Shown here: positions 1-10,096 of the stretch, in pieces
Layout of the letters: the number at the start of each line of letters is the position of its first letter
How positions within the stretch are numbered: position 1 is the first letter of the stretch
Assembly: GCA_021396245.1 (NCBI GenBank)
Contig: WNYE01000037.1
Location: 124,001-188,000, forward strand
Origin: Sporothrix humicola
Taxonomy: Eukaryota > Ascomycota > Sordariomycetes > Ophiostomatales > Ophiostomataceae
Direction of reading: 5' to 3'
DNA: 64,000 nucleotides
Program-made: the position numbers and the translations under genes
The notes under the pieces: model-generated
What the model was told of the DNA's origin: nothing
What the model saw: only the letters and a program-made list of their open reading frames with translations
Databases searched by the model: none

Positions 1-2820
1 AGACTTGGGGACGGTCCAGCGCTCGAGCGTGCCGGCGGGGGTGCAGACGTCGATGACGACATGGCCGTGGCGCTTGAGCGGGGGCAGGATGGCGCGCGGG
101 AGGGCGAGCTGGTGCGGGACGGGAGCCGAGGGATTGATCGTGCCGTTGCCGTCGGTTGAGCTCGTCGTCGTATCAAAATCGTCGGGGGTCCAGACACTGT
201 TGAAACCCTTGAACGCGGCGTCCGTCGCCTCTTTGCCCTGCACCAGCTGGCTGGCGGGCAGCGGCAGCTGCTGCTTGGGCACCTTGATGCCAATGGCGCG
301 CTGCAAATCGTAGCCAATCTCGTCCGTGTCCGGGTCCGGGTTGGCGGCCGACGGCGTGGGGACCTTGGGCTTCTGGGTGCCGCGCTGGACGGCAATGTAG
401 GAGAACTCGACGTTCTCGTGGTTGTGGTGGTGGTGGATGCCGGCCAGAATCTTTTGGAGGAAGAGCGGGCGGGTGTAGCGCTGGCTGAAGCGGCAGTAGT
501 CCTTGCGGCCCCTGGAGACGCCCGGCGTCGGGTACATGGGGCACTTGCCGTGGTTGGTGCAGGGGGCGATGATCATGCCCGGCTCGCGCTTGACAGGCTC
601 CAGGTCGTCGCCGGCCAGTTCCTCGGCCTGTGCGGACGCCTCTTCGGCCAAAACTGACCCTTGAGAGGGACCCTCCAAAAAGTTGTCCAGGATCAGCTGG
701 CGGGCCTCGGCCACAGCCTCAAAGCCGCGCGGGTGGCCCTTTTCGAGGACAATCAGCACGCCACCCTCGGGGTTGAGCATGGCCCACAGGTTCTCAATGA
801 GGTCGCTGCGCTCGTACTCCTCCGCCTTGGGCAGCAGCAGGTGGCTCGCGATGATCAGGTCATACTTCTTTCTGCGGCTGCCCGTGCCTCGGTCCGGATG
901 GGGCGTCTCGGGCGCGTCCAGGTCGCGGCTCTCCTCGCCGCCGCGGTCCGAGTGCAGCAGGTCCGGCAGGCGCGGCAAGAACGTCGTGTCCGCCAGGAAC
1001 CGCGAAATGCGGTGGCGCAGATTGTCTGATCCCACAACCACGGTGCGCTCCATGCGCTTGCGCGTGTCAAACTGCGGGCGCCGCTCTTTCGGCTGCACAA
1101 TCTGGCCCTCGAGGCGAGCCTGCTCCCTTTGCTGGGTCAGCTCTTCGGCCTCGACGAGGTCCTTGTCCAGCTTCTGGCGGCCCGGGATTTTCTTTGTGGC
1201 CTTGTCAAAGGACTGTGTTGCATGCGCCAGGTCGTACTCGCGCAGCACTGCCAGCTCGCTCCAGAAGACGCTGTTGAACGCCGACAGGGCAGCACCGCCA
1301 CCGCCTACATCGAGCACGCGCGGGTTGCTGCCGTCGGCCTTGCTGATCATGTTCTCGATCCAGGTTGTGCCGAGGCGGCGACGGACCTCGACGAGCGTGC
1401 TCAGGGCCGTGGCGTAGATCGGCGGGAGAGCGGCGGCAATGTACGCGTCGGCCTCGATTTCCGTCATCGTGCGCTGGCCAGCCTCCAGGCCAACGGGCTC
1501 CTGGCCAAACCGGCCGCGGTTCCGCACAGTTTCCTTCCTGGAGGGCGGCGCCTTGACGGTGCGTGGCGAGTACGGCAGCTCCTTGCCGCCAAAGGCCTTG
1601 CGCGCGGCCTTGGCGACGTGTTTGGGGTTGGACCGCTTGAGCAGCCCCATGATGGGGCTCGTAAAGCTGGCCTTGGGCAGGTTGATCGTGGTCGGGAACG
1701 TGCGCGAGCGGCCGATTTCGGTCAAGGGGTGGACGCGGCGGACAATCGTGCGCTGGCTCTCGCCGACGACATTGTCCAGGTACTCGAGCTCCTCGTCGTC
1801 CTTTTCGTAGGACTCGTACGGCTCGTCGTACGACTCGTGCGGCGCGTCCGACGACGATGCTTCGCCGCCGTCGAGGGCCCAGAAATCAGTGTCTTCCGCC
1901 AAAATCTCGCCCTCTTTCGCGGCCTTTTCTGCCTTTTTCGCCCGCTCCTCGTCTTCTTTCTGCATCTGCTTGACCTGTCTCGCCAGCCGGGCCGCCTCAA
2001 AGTCGCGCTGCAGCCGGTTCAGCACAATGTACTGGCGCTCGCTGCGCGCCTTGGCCTGGATGTACTCGTTGGAGTTTGCCGTGTCTGCGTTGATGGCGGG
2101 TGTTTTGGGGTCGGTTTCAGTCTCGTTCTCGGGTTCAGCTTCGGCTTCGGCCTCGAATCTGATCTTTTCTCTTCTTAGGCGCTCCTGCTCCTCGAACTCG
2201 CCCTCCGCGTACACTTTGACGTTGGCGTCGTAGTAAAACTCCTCGGTCATGTGGCCCTCGCCTTCTTCGTTGGCCCGCGACAGCGACGACCATGGCTGGT
2301 CGGCCACCCGGTTTTTATGTTGGAGCTCCTCCATCAACTCCTCCTCCTCAATTCGCTCCGTCTCCAAAAAGGCCGCCCGGTCCATGGCGTCCGGGATGCC
2401 CACGTCCTCGGCCCGTGTCTCGCGCAGCGGCGATCCGTACAGTCGCAGGTACACCTTGTACTCCTCCTCGCTCAGGAAATCCTTGGGCAGAGTGTCGCCA
2501 AATGTTGCACGTGTCTCGCGCACGACCTTCTCAATGTCGTCGGCGGTCGACTCGGCCGAGGATTCGTTGTCTGGCTTTGGTTGCTGCTCCTGGAGAGTCC
2601 TCCGTGATGTCGAAAAGGATCTGAGCTGGGTAGGCCGTGTATGCGTCTGTGTCTGCGTCTGTGCCTGTGCCTGGAGAGGCCGCTGTTTTGTCGCAAACCG
2701 TCGCGTGGAAGATGTTGTTCTCACGGGCGTCGTCTCCCCCAAAAGACCGTTTGCAAGTGCTTGTCGCAGCCATGCTTGGCTCCGCGGGCACGCCCGCTGG
2801 AGCTCTTTTGCTCTGTACAT
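1..2820 (-). CDS. RSM22: Mitochondrial small-subunit protein/assembly factor Rsm22 (METTL17 family), 3' end cut by window edge
   Basis: An uninterrupted frame of 940 codons runs from the ATG at 2820 and off the left edge with no stop. The N-terminus is rich in Arg, Ser and Thr with almost no acid for about 70 residues, as expected for a mitochondrial presequence. A charged, low-complexity stretch follows. The methyltransferase-like core begins near residue 460; a glycine-rich SAM-site motif (VLDVGGGG) lies at about 502-509. The family's cysteine cluster is present: C754 and C760 in APCTNHGKCPMY, and C776 in DYCRFSQRY; in this family such cysteines bind an iron-sulfur cluster. Rsm22 proteins act in assembly of the mitochondrial small ribosomal subunit. 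The visible part is already longer than most homologues because of the acidic N-terminal region. The true C-terminus is outside the window. No intron is needed. Family assignment is firm. Confidence 0.93.
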   Translation of the reverse strand, partial: MYRAKELQRACPRSQAWLRQALANGLLGETTPVRTTSSTRRFATKQRPLQAQAQTQTQTHTRPTQLRSFSTSRRTLQEQQPKPDNESSAESTADDIEKVVRETRATFGDTLPKDFLSEEEYKVYLRLYGSPLRETRAEDVGIPDAMDRAAFLETERIEEEELMEELQHKNRVADQPWSSLSRANEEGEGHMTEEFYYDANVKVYAEGEFEEQERLRREKIRFEAEAEAEPENETETDPKTPAINADTANSNEYIQAKARSERQYIVLNRLQRDFEAARLARQVKQMQKEDEERAKKAEKAAKEGEILAEDTDFWALDGGEASSSDAPHESYDEPYESYEKDDEELEYLDNVVGESQRTIVRRVHPLTEIGRSRTFPTTINLPKASFTSPIMGLLKRSNPKHVAKAARKAFGGKELPYSPRTVKAPPSRKETVRNRGRFGQEPVGLEAGQRTMTEIEADAYIAAALPPIYATALSTLVEVRRRLGTTWIENMISKADGSNPRVLDVGGGGAALSAFNSVFWSELAVLREYDLAHATQSFDKATKKIPGRQKLDKDLVEAEELTQQREQARLEGQIVQPKERRPQFDTRKRMERTVVVGSDNLRHRISRFLADTTFLPRLPDLLHSDRGGEESRDLDAPETPHPDRGTGSRRKKYDLIIASHLLLPKAEEYERSDLIENLWAMLNPEGGVLIVLEKGHPRGFEAVAEARQLILDNFLEGPSQGSVLAEEASAQAEELAGDDLEPVKREPGMIIAPCTNHGKCPMYPTPGVSRGRKDYCRFSQRYTRPLFLQKILAGIHHHHNHENVEFSYIAVQRGTQKPKVPTPSAANPDPDTDEIGYDLQRAIGIKVPKQQLPLPASQLVQGKEATDAAFKGFNSVWTPDDFDTTTSSTDGNGTINPSAPVPHQLALPRAILPPLKRHGHVVIDVCTPAGTLERWTVPKS

Positions 2821-3618
2821 GGCGGGTGCGTGAGGCGAGAGGGATTGGTGACAATTGGTGTTGTTGAAAGGTCAGAAAAGACGTTCAAAAAAAAAAAAAA
2901 AACGACATTGAAAACAAAGCTCCAAAAAGTTTTAGACTGATTCTGAGTTCGCCTGCAAATCACAGTGCAGAGATTGAAAATTGTGGGTCAGAGGCCCCGG
3001 CAGGCCTGCATTAGGCCCAGTTTCTAGAATTTCTAGGCGGGCGGCTCGCTATACTTTGGGCGGTCGCCCCCCCAGGCACCGGCAGAATCGGAAAGCGGTG
3101 TGAAAAGACCTCGCCTCTCCATGTGATGTACATTGTACGGAGTATATCGATTTCACATGCTCGACATCAACATCTTGAAGCTGTTTCTTATTTTTATTTT
3201 ACGTAAGTGATTGATTCTTCCTTTCATTACTCATACAAATGTGTCCATATAAATATACGTGCGAGTATCTCAAACAAATACAGAGATGTCGAGGTTATGA
3301 ATGAGATCTCGCTTCCGTGAACCTGCCATCCTAAACGCCAGGTTTTAAACAACCTATCAATGGAAATTTTGTGGCATGTAGACGACATGTGGCAGCCAAT
3401 AACGCGGCCGAAGAAGCCTCAGGTTCGAGAGAATATATTCTCTCGTCCTTGAAACCTAACAACGGCGGAATTGTAAGCCTCTTCGTAGGTGTACACCTGT
3501 GTGTTGTAGGTTGGCTTTGCCTTTGCCCTTCCAACTGGCGCGGTAAATCTGACAGCGCCGTTTGTATTGAGGCCGCGAGAGGCCTTGATAGATTTTATGG
3601 CTTCCATCTTGACAGCTC
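2821..3618. other. Intergenic: RSM22 promoter and SWD2 3' flank
   Basis: Both neighbours are on the minus strand. A run of 16 A (2887-2902, so T on the RSM22 sense strand) lies about 70 bp before the RSM22 start and could be a nucleosome-depleting promoter tract. The part near 3180-3270 is AT-rich. I see no further gene. Confidence 0.6.
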
Positions 3619-4827
3619 TCAAGCATTGGCGTCTGGCAGCCAAAACACCAGTGCCTGGTCGGCCGTTGCAAAGAAGTTGAAGCGCGGGTTGAAGGCCACC
3701 ACAGAAGCTTCCCGCTTGTCCTCCAGCACATAGGCTGGGTTGAGGACCTTGTTCTCGCCAACTGTGCCCAATGTGTCCCACACCATGACATTCTGCTTCG
3801 TGCCACCGATCACATAGCGGCCATCGGGCGTGAAGCAGCAGTCACCGCTGCCTTCGAGGCGTGTTGGATCGACAGGCGCGCCTGGCACAGCACCACCTTC
3901 GCCTGGAGCAGCTCGCCGTGTCGGCTCGTCTGTTTTTCTGAGGAATGCCTTGAGCCTGCCGTCAAAGGCGTCGAGTAAAAAGTGCCCCGCACCGCGTGTG
4001 CCGACCAAAATGTGCTTGCCGTCGTTTGAAAAGTCAAGCTTGGTCCAGCCTTGCAACAAGTTGCGCTGGTCGACGGCGGCGCACTGTTCGACGACGTCGA
4101 ACACAGAGAACGGCGGTTTTGTGTAGTTGCGGTGGTCGTAGAGCAAAACAGTGCCGGCGGCGGGTGAAGCAACGGCAAAGATATTGCCTGACGGGTCCCA
4201 GGCGGACAGGAAAGGCTTGTTGAGGTAGAGCAGGCCGGTCCACTGTTTGCTGGCGACGTTCCAGAGGCGGACGGTGCCGTCGAGACTTGTCGAGACAAAG
4301 TTGTCGGAGCCGGGGTGCATGGAAATGGATGTGACCGAGGCCTCGTGGCCCTCAAAGTAGCGGATAAACGAGTTGTCGTGTGTTGCAAGGTAACGGATGG
4401 CGTCTAGTTGTCGTGTTAGTAACATACAAATCAGCTAGAGGGGGACATGGGTAGGCCCACCATTCTGCTTGGTACTGGCGTACACGATACTATTCGACCA
4501 GTGGGTAAACCGTGCCAGCTTTGCGCCGTACTTTTTGCTAATCAATGCCTTGTCGTGGCGGCCTTCCTTGACGTTGTAGATCTGGATGGTGTCGTCGCTC
4601 TCCGAGGTCATGCACAGCTCGCCCGGGTCGTCGAAGTCGAGCGACAGAATGTATGTTGGCGACGCCTTGTCCTTAGGTTCGCGCGCAAACAGCTTCGTCG
4701 GCCGGAAACTGGAGATGATGGAGCTTAGCTCCGTGGCGGTATCGCGCATGGCCCGCGAGACACTCAGCGAGGGGCCAGAGCCGGCGCCCGCTGCCGGGGT
4801 GTCGATGTCCATGGGAACGGCAGGCAT
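3619..4827 (-). CDS. SWD2: WD40 protein Swd2/WDR82 (COMPASS and cleavage/polyadenylation factor subunit)
   Basis: Two coding exons, 4461-4827 and 3619-4403, join at AAT-G|AC across a 57-bp intron with branch site ACTAAC. The product is 383 residues. A short N-terminal tail is followed by WD40 blades: SLDFDDPGELCMTSESDDTI, then KYGAKLARFTH, IRYLATHDNSFIRYFEGHEA and STSLDGTVRLWN. This order, in particular the IRYL...HDN..IRYF.GH segment, is diagnostic of Swd2/WDR82. The family links Set1/COMPASS H3K4 methylation to RNA polymerase II and is also part of the cleavage and polyadenylation factor in yeast. A Gly/Pro/Arg-rich insertion (about residues 270-290, DEPTRRAAPGEGGAVPG) interrupts the propeller between two blades. 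The gene is divergent from OAC1. The start is the first ATG of the frame; a second at codon 6 (PMDID) is also possible. Confidence 0.93.
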
Positions 4828-6364
4828 GGCTGCGGTTCCTGGGCGTTCTGAAGCCCGCAGGCTACGGTAGACGCGGGATCGAAGAGGGGTCGAGGAGTCG
4901 AGTTGACGCTGAGATCGAATTCGAGGTCAGATCAAAGTCGCGTGAGGAAGGTAGAAGAGCTCGAGGATGGACGGGGACACGTGGGAAGCGAAGTTGACGC
5001 GCCGTAAGATGTAAACGAGTGTATCCGCTAGAGAATAAGCCTGTTATCGTGCGGGTAGGCGGCTTCGAGGTAAGGATTGACGGGAGCTTGACAAGCGCGA
5101 ATGGCAGAAAGTGGTGAGAGCTCAAGAAGCCAATTGAACGGAGCTTTCCAGGGAGGGCTGGCCAGCCTTTCGCACCTTCACTCTTTTTGCTAGCGAATTT
5201 TTGGTGGGGGAGGGACCCCTGGAGCTTGGGCCATTTCTTGGTGCCATTGGCTGGTTGGCTCTTTCCTTTCTTTGTGCGACAGCAACAGCACGCAAGAGGT
5301 CCGCAAGGTCAGCAAACGGCAAGCGCACTTAAGGACCAATGGGCGCTAGGCCGAATGGGCCATTTTGCCCCACAGACCCGGTCGACTTTTTAGACTCCGA
5401 CTTTCGCTGACGGCTGGCCAGACGCGGGTTATGGCATTCGCATGACCATCCCCCCCCAATCCCCAAAATCCCAAATCCAATCCAGCCAACGGCAGCCCTG
5501 TGGATAAAAATTTCCAGTGCGTTACTTCGTGGACTCGCGTGGAGTAAAAAAAAAAAAGAAAGGGAAGGAACGAGCAAAAAAAGAAGTAGCTACCCGCTTC
5601 GTTCGCTCCTGCTCGCGCTTCTCGCTCCTTTGTTAACCTAGCGAGGTTAAAGAAGGAAAAAGAGGAAAGAGCAACCCTGGTGTCGTGTGGAAAAATACTA
5701 TCCCAAGGGCAAGGTGCTCCCAGAGGATTGGAGCCCAAAACTGACAGCTGCACCTTTGGTCGTTCCTTCTCTTCCTTACTTTTTGCTTCTTTTTTTCCCT
5801 CTTTCTCTCTCATTCCTTCGCATCCTCCTCTACATCCTATATTATCCACGGCAGGCACGAAAAGCACAGTCAGCTTACAGTGGGTGTAATACCGCTCTGC
5901 CCTTGCCCAGCTCTGATTAATATACGAGACGACAGAGAAAGACAAGCAAAAGACAAAATCCGATCTACGCAGTAATATTACGGCTTTACGTTGTAAGATA
6001 CCTTTCTAGAAACTTTTGACGACATTTGACAACGACTTTGACGACTTGACGACTCGGTCCACGACCACGGTGGCAATAGGCCCCACGTTTTCGCGCCCCT
6101 TTCCGAGCCTCTCTCTCCACACTCTGGGACTTTGTCCCTTCTTAAAGAAACGGGTCGCCGAAACCGCCGTGTCTTACGCATTTTTTGGAGTTTTTGCCCT
6201 TTGCAGCTCAGACAGCAGAAAACGGAAAACGGGAAAACGGGCGGAACAACACCCGGAACGAGCCACGGCCATTGTCGACGCCAACACGTTGAGATTGTGA
6301 ACTTGCTCTTCTGCTCTCTCCCTTTCGAATTGCCAACCTCCCAACACACACAGAGCAAAGCACA
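4828..6364. other. Divergent promoter region between SWD2 and OAC1
   Basis: About 1.5 kb with no convincing gene. It holds a CCAAT element (5335-5339), an A-rich run near 5546-5557 and a pyrimidine-rich stretch at about 5750-5860. Overlapping open frames at 6016-6300 and 6132-6434 are short, low in coding signal and lie in the probable OAC1 leader, so at most they are upstream ORFs. Confidence 0.6.
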
Positions 6365-7387
6365 ATGTCAACAACAGCTGGGTAGGTTTCTTCCTTCTGG
6401 ATGCGCTCGGCTAATGACGGCCTCCACCGGTTAACTTGCCAGCACTCGACATTCTTTTGCTAACCGCGACTTTGCAGCGCCTTCATTGCCGGCGGCATTG
6501 CCGCGTGCGGCGCCGTGACGGCCACGCACCCCTTCGAGACGGTCAAGATCCGCATGCAGCTGCAGGGCGAGCTGCAGGCCAAGGGCCACCAGCCGCACCA
6601 CTACCGCGGCCCGCTGCACGGCGTGTCGGTGATTGTGCGCAACGAGGGCCTGCGGGGCATCTACCGCGGTCTGAGCTGCGCCTACATCTACCAGGTGCTG
6701 CTCAACGGCTGCCGTCTCGGCTTCTACGAGCCCATGCGGCAGGGCATGACCGGGGTTCTTTATGGCAACAATGCCGTCCAGAGTCTGCCGATCAACATGT
6801 TTTGCGGTGCCGGCTCGGGCATCATTGGCGCAGCCGCCGGCAGCCCGTTTTTCCTGGTCAAGACGCGCCTCCAGAGCTACTCGCCCCTGCTGCCGGTCGG
6901 CACGCAGCACGAGTACCGCAACGCCTGGGACGGCATGAAGCAGATCTACAAGGCGGAGGGCCTGCGCGGCCTGTACAGAGGCGTCGGCGCGGCGTGCATC
7001 CGCACCGGTTTCGGCAGCTCGGTGCAGCTGCCGACGTACTTTTTCGCCAAGCGGCGGCTGCAGCGGCACTTGGGCGTCAAGGAGGGTCCCGCTCTGCACT
7101 TGGCGAGCAGCACAGCGAGCGGCTTCGTGGTGTGTGTCTTTATGCACCCGCCAGACACGATCATGTCGCGCATGTACAACCAGAACGGCAACCTGTACAA
7201 GGGCGTGTTCGACTGCCTGGCCAAGACGGTGCGGACAGAAGGCTTCCTGGCGATCTACAAGGGCTTCCTGCCGCACCTGGCACGGATATTGCCGCACACG
7301 ATCCTGACGCTGAGTCTGGCGGAGCAGACGAACAAGCTGATGCGCAAAGTAGAGAACCGGTGGTTCCTCAAGGAGGCGTCGTTATAG
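6365..7387 (+). CDS. OAC1: Mitochondrial oxaloacetate/sulfate carrier Oac1
   Basis: A 17-nt first coding exon (6365-6381, MSTTAG) joins 6478-7387 across a 96-bp intron, giving 308 residues, the usual carrier length. Three tandem carrier repeats are visible. Their signature motifs are HPFETVKIR in the first, SPFFLVKTR in the second and a weaker HPPDTIMSR in the third. The opening AFIAGGIAACGAVTATHPFE, together with RMQLQGE, IYQVLLNGCRLGFYEP, GPALHLASST and YNQNGNLYKG, matches the Oac1 subfamily better than other carriers. Oac1 is an inner-membrane transporter of oxaloacetate, sulfate and related acids. The short N-terminus before the first helix fits the family. The substrate is inferred from subfamily resemblance. 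Confidence 0.9.
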
Positions 7388-7826
7388 GAGTGAGGTGTGT
7401 CGAGTGAAAGGGGGCAAGGGGATGAGGTGGGTTTTTTTTTATCTATCTTTATATCGTTCTGCATACCTCTTTTGTTTTTGTCACGTCTTGTTCTGATAGA
7501 GAGAGGAGGAAAGACGGCGTCCTCTCGGTGTACGGTCACCTAGCATTTGCGGGGAGAAGTAAAAAAAAGTCTTGTATATAGAGAAAACCCGACAGTGGAA
7601 AGACAGACAAAGAAAATATAGAAAGCATTGGAAACCAGGTGGTGAGGTTTTTATAAGGGTTTCTTTTTTAAATGAAACAAAAGAAAAGAAGAAGAAGAAA
7701 AGAAAAATGATTAAAATACAGTTGAAGAAAACACCCTACACCTCATATCATGTCGACTCTTAACATCCGACACCCGGTAAGTTCAGTCCCACCCCTTCAC
7801 ATTCAAAATACGCCTCCTAACTTCCC
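7388..7826. other. Convergent 3' region between OAC1 and laccase
   Basis: 439 bp between two stop codons that face each other. It contains a purine-rich segment at about 7660-7725 (A and G only over long runs). Poly(A) sites for both genes are expected here; nothing else is seen. Confidence 0.6.
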
Positions 7827-9989
7827 CTACAGACCACTGTCGATCTGATCCGGAACGTGCGTGCCCGTCCAGGCGGCCCAGTCGCGACAGGTCTGGGCCA
7901 TGATGCTCGGTATCTGCATCTGCTCAATCTTTTCGGGCTGGACGATAAACTGCTCGAGGAAGCCGCCGGACGCGTGCCAGGCAATGTGGCAGTGGAAGGG
8001 CCAGACGCCCGGGTTGATGGTGTCGAACTGGAGGACCAAGTGGCCGTTGGGCCGGACGAGCTGGACATCGCGGCGCATGGGGTTCTCGGGGTTGATAATG
8101 GTGTGGCCGTCCCACTGGCCGGGGCCCTCGTGCAGGACATAAAAGTTGCTGCCGTGCAAGTGCATGGGGTGCTGCGAGGGCCCCGGGTTGTTGACAATCA
8201 TGCGGACGGACGAGTTGGTGTACAGGTTGCGGCCGTTCCACTGGACGGGCCAGTCGGCGGTGCTCGAATTACCCAAGCTGGCGAGCAGGAGCGTGGGCGC
8301 GTTGTAGTCGCCGCGGAAACTGACGCCGTCGAATTTCCACAAAGTAACGTTGGACGCGTTTCTAAAGACTTCAATGTCAAAGGTGTGCGTCCAGCTGGGC
8401 GGCGGCAGAGGGATCGGGTAGAGCGGACGCGTCAAACTCAAGTCGTCGTTGGCGCACAGGTTGGGGTCGGGCACGCCGTCGATGCCAGTCGTCCAGGGGT
8501 TGGTCGTGGGCATAGGACCGGCCGTCTGGACCTTGCCGGGACCAGTCGTCGCAGGCATCGAGCTGCCTCCGTCGCTGCCGGCACCGCCGAAACCAGAACC
8601 GCCAGTGCCAGACCATCCGCCACTGCTGCCACTGCTACTGCCACTGCTGCCACCATAACTGCTCGTCGACCCGGGACTGCCACCACGACCAGCATCAATG
8701 TTGGATGCGCCGACATGTGTGGGAGGCGCACCGCCTCTAGACGTCGCCTTGCCGCTGTAGTACACCGCCGCCATGGCGTACGGCTGCTTCGCCGTCGAGC
8801 ACGTCGCAATGTTGCTGCGCATCCAAAACGAGGCGCTGCTGGCATTGGGGCCCGTCGCCGCGTTGGCCGTCACCAACACATCGGCGCGCTGGCCCACGCC
8901 CAGCGTCACCACCTTGGTCTCGTACGCGTGGATCGGGATGAAATCGTAGGCGATGACGGTCAGCGTGTGGCCGTCAATGCTAAAGTGCTGCACGCCCTCG
9001 CCGCCCGTGTTGACTAGACGCAGCCGGTGGACCTTGCCCGGCTCAAAGAAGAACTCGGCCTTGGGCGCGTCGGACTCGCAGGCGTTTTTCTTGTCCTCGT
9101 CGACAGAGCGGTCGACGCGCGAGCAGTCAAAGTTGTTCTTGCCCTGGATCAGGTTGTTGTCGGACTGCACCTCGGGGCTGCCGCCGGGCGCCAGCATGCG
9201 CTCCAAGATCGAGAGGTAGTCGTCGTGGTAGTAGTCTGAGAGGGTCAGCACGGAATTCAAAATCAAAAGAGGGGGAGACATCTGCCTGCTACGCACCGCT
9301 GAGCATAATCGGCCCCACGTCAATATCATACGGATACTCGTTCGGCCCGTACACGACAATCGGCCCGACAATGCCGTCGCCGTACTGCGCCGAGTAGTGC
9401 GAGTGGTACCACGCCGTGCCGTACAGCGTCGCCTGGAACTGGTACGTAAACGACGACCCGGGCGCAATCGGGCACTGCGTCACCGCGGGAACACCGTCTT
9501 CCCAGGGCGTACCCTGCTGCAGGAAGCCGTGCCAGTGCAGCGTCGTGCCCTCTTCGGGGCCGGTGATGTTGTTGTGCACCGTAACCTGGATCGTGTCGCC
9601 CCAGTTGGCCTCGATGAGGGGGCCCGGGAAGCCGCCGTTGATGAGAATCATGGACTTTTCATAGCCGTCGGGCGACAGCGTGCCGCGGCTAATAGTAAAG
9701 TCATACGACCGGATGACGCCCGTCGTCGGATAGGTCGTGTACTGGTCGGTGCCGTTGGCCGTCAGCGTGCCCCAGGGGTAGCCTTGCGGCAGCGGATTGT
9801 TGGTGAGGAACTGGGGCAGGTAAGGCGCATCGGCCGTGCCAAGAACGGAGTTTCTACATTGTCAGTGTGGTTCAAGTAAAAAATCCAATAGTCACCGATG
9901 ACGACTCACCCATTGGTCTGCTGTTGGGTCAGAGTGGCAACAGCCAGGCCTGGCAGCACGGCCGCAAAGAGTCGGTGATGCCAGCCCAT
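7827..9989 (-). CDS. Secreted ascomycete laccase / three-domain multicopper oxidase
   Basis: Three exons, 9910-9989, 9297-9853 and 7827-9235, give 681 residues; the introns are 56 and 61 bp. Residues 1-20 form a signal peptide (FAAVLPGLAVATL core). All four copper signatures are present: HWHG near 132, HSHYSAQYGDG near 179, HPMHLHG near 566 and HCHIAWHASGGF near 627. The residue ten after the T1 cysteine is Phe, a non-coordinating axial residue linked to higher redox potential in laccases. The protein stops at DSGL, the sequence that ends mature ascomycete laccases after processing. A Ser/Gly-rich segment (about 380-450) is inserted before the third cupredoxin domain. Laccases oxidise phenols with reduction of oxygen to water; natural substrate (lignin phenols, melanin precursors) cannot be told from sequence. 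The gene is convergent with OAC1. Confidence 0.9.
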
Positions 9990-10077
9990 TGTGTCGTTGA
10001 GGAAGAAAGATTGGTGGTGAAAGGAAATGAAGTAAAAAATCAAAGATGGAATGAAAAGTAAAGTAACGAGCGAACGT

Positions 10078-10096
10078 CTTGTATATAAAGAGTGGA
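10078..10096 (-). promoter_or_regulatory. Possible TATA element of the laccase gene
   Basis: A TATATA core sits about 95 bp before the laccase ATG on its coding strand, a plausible distance for a fungal TATA box with a short leader. This rests only on motif and position. Confidence 0.4.

Noticed and set aside
1129..2178. 349-residue plus-strand frame opposite RSM22
   Set aside because: Antisense shadow of the conserved RSM22 frame.
3419..3440. GGTTCGA as tRNA B box
   Set aside because: No A box, cloverleaf or T-run terminator fits around it; other similar matches in the window fail in the same way.
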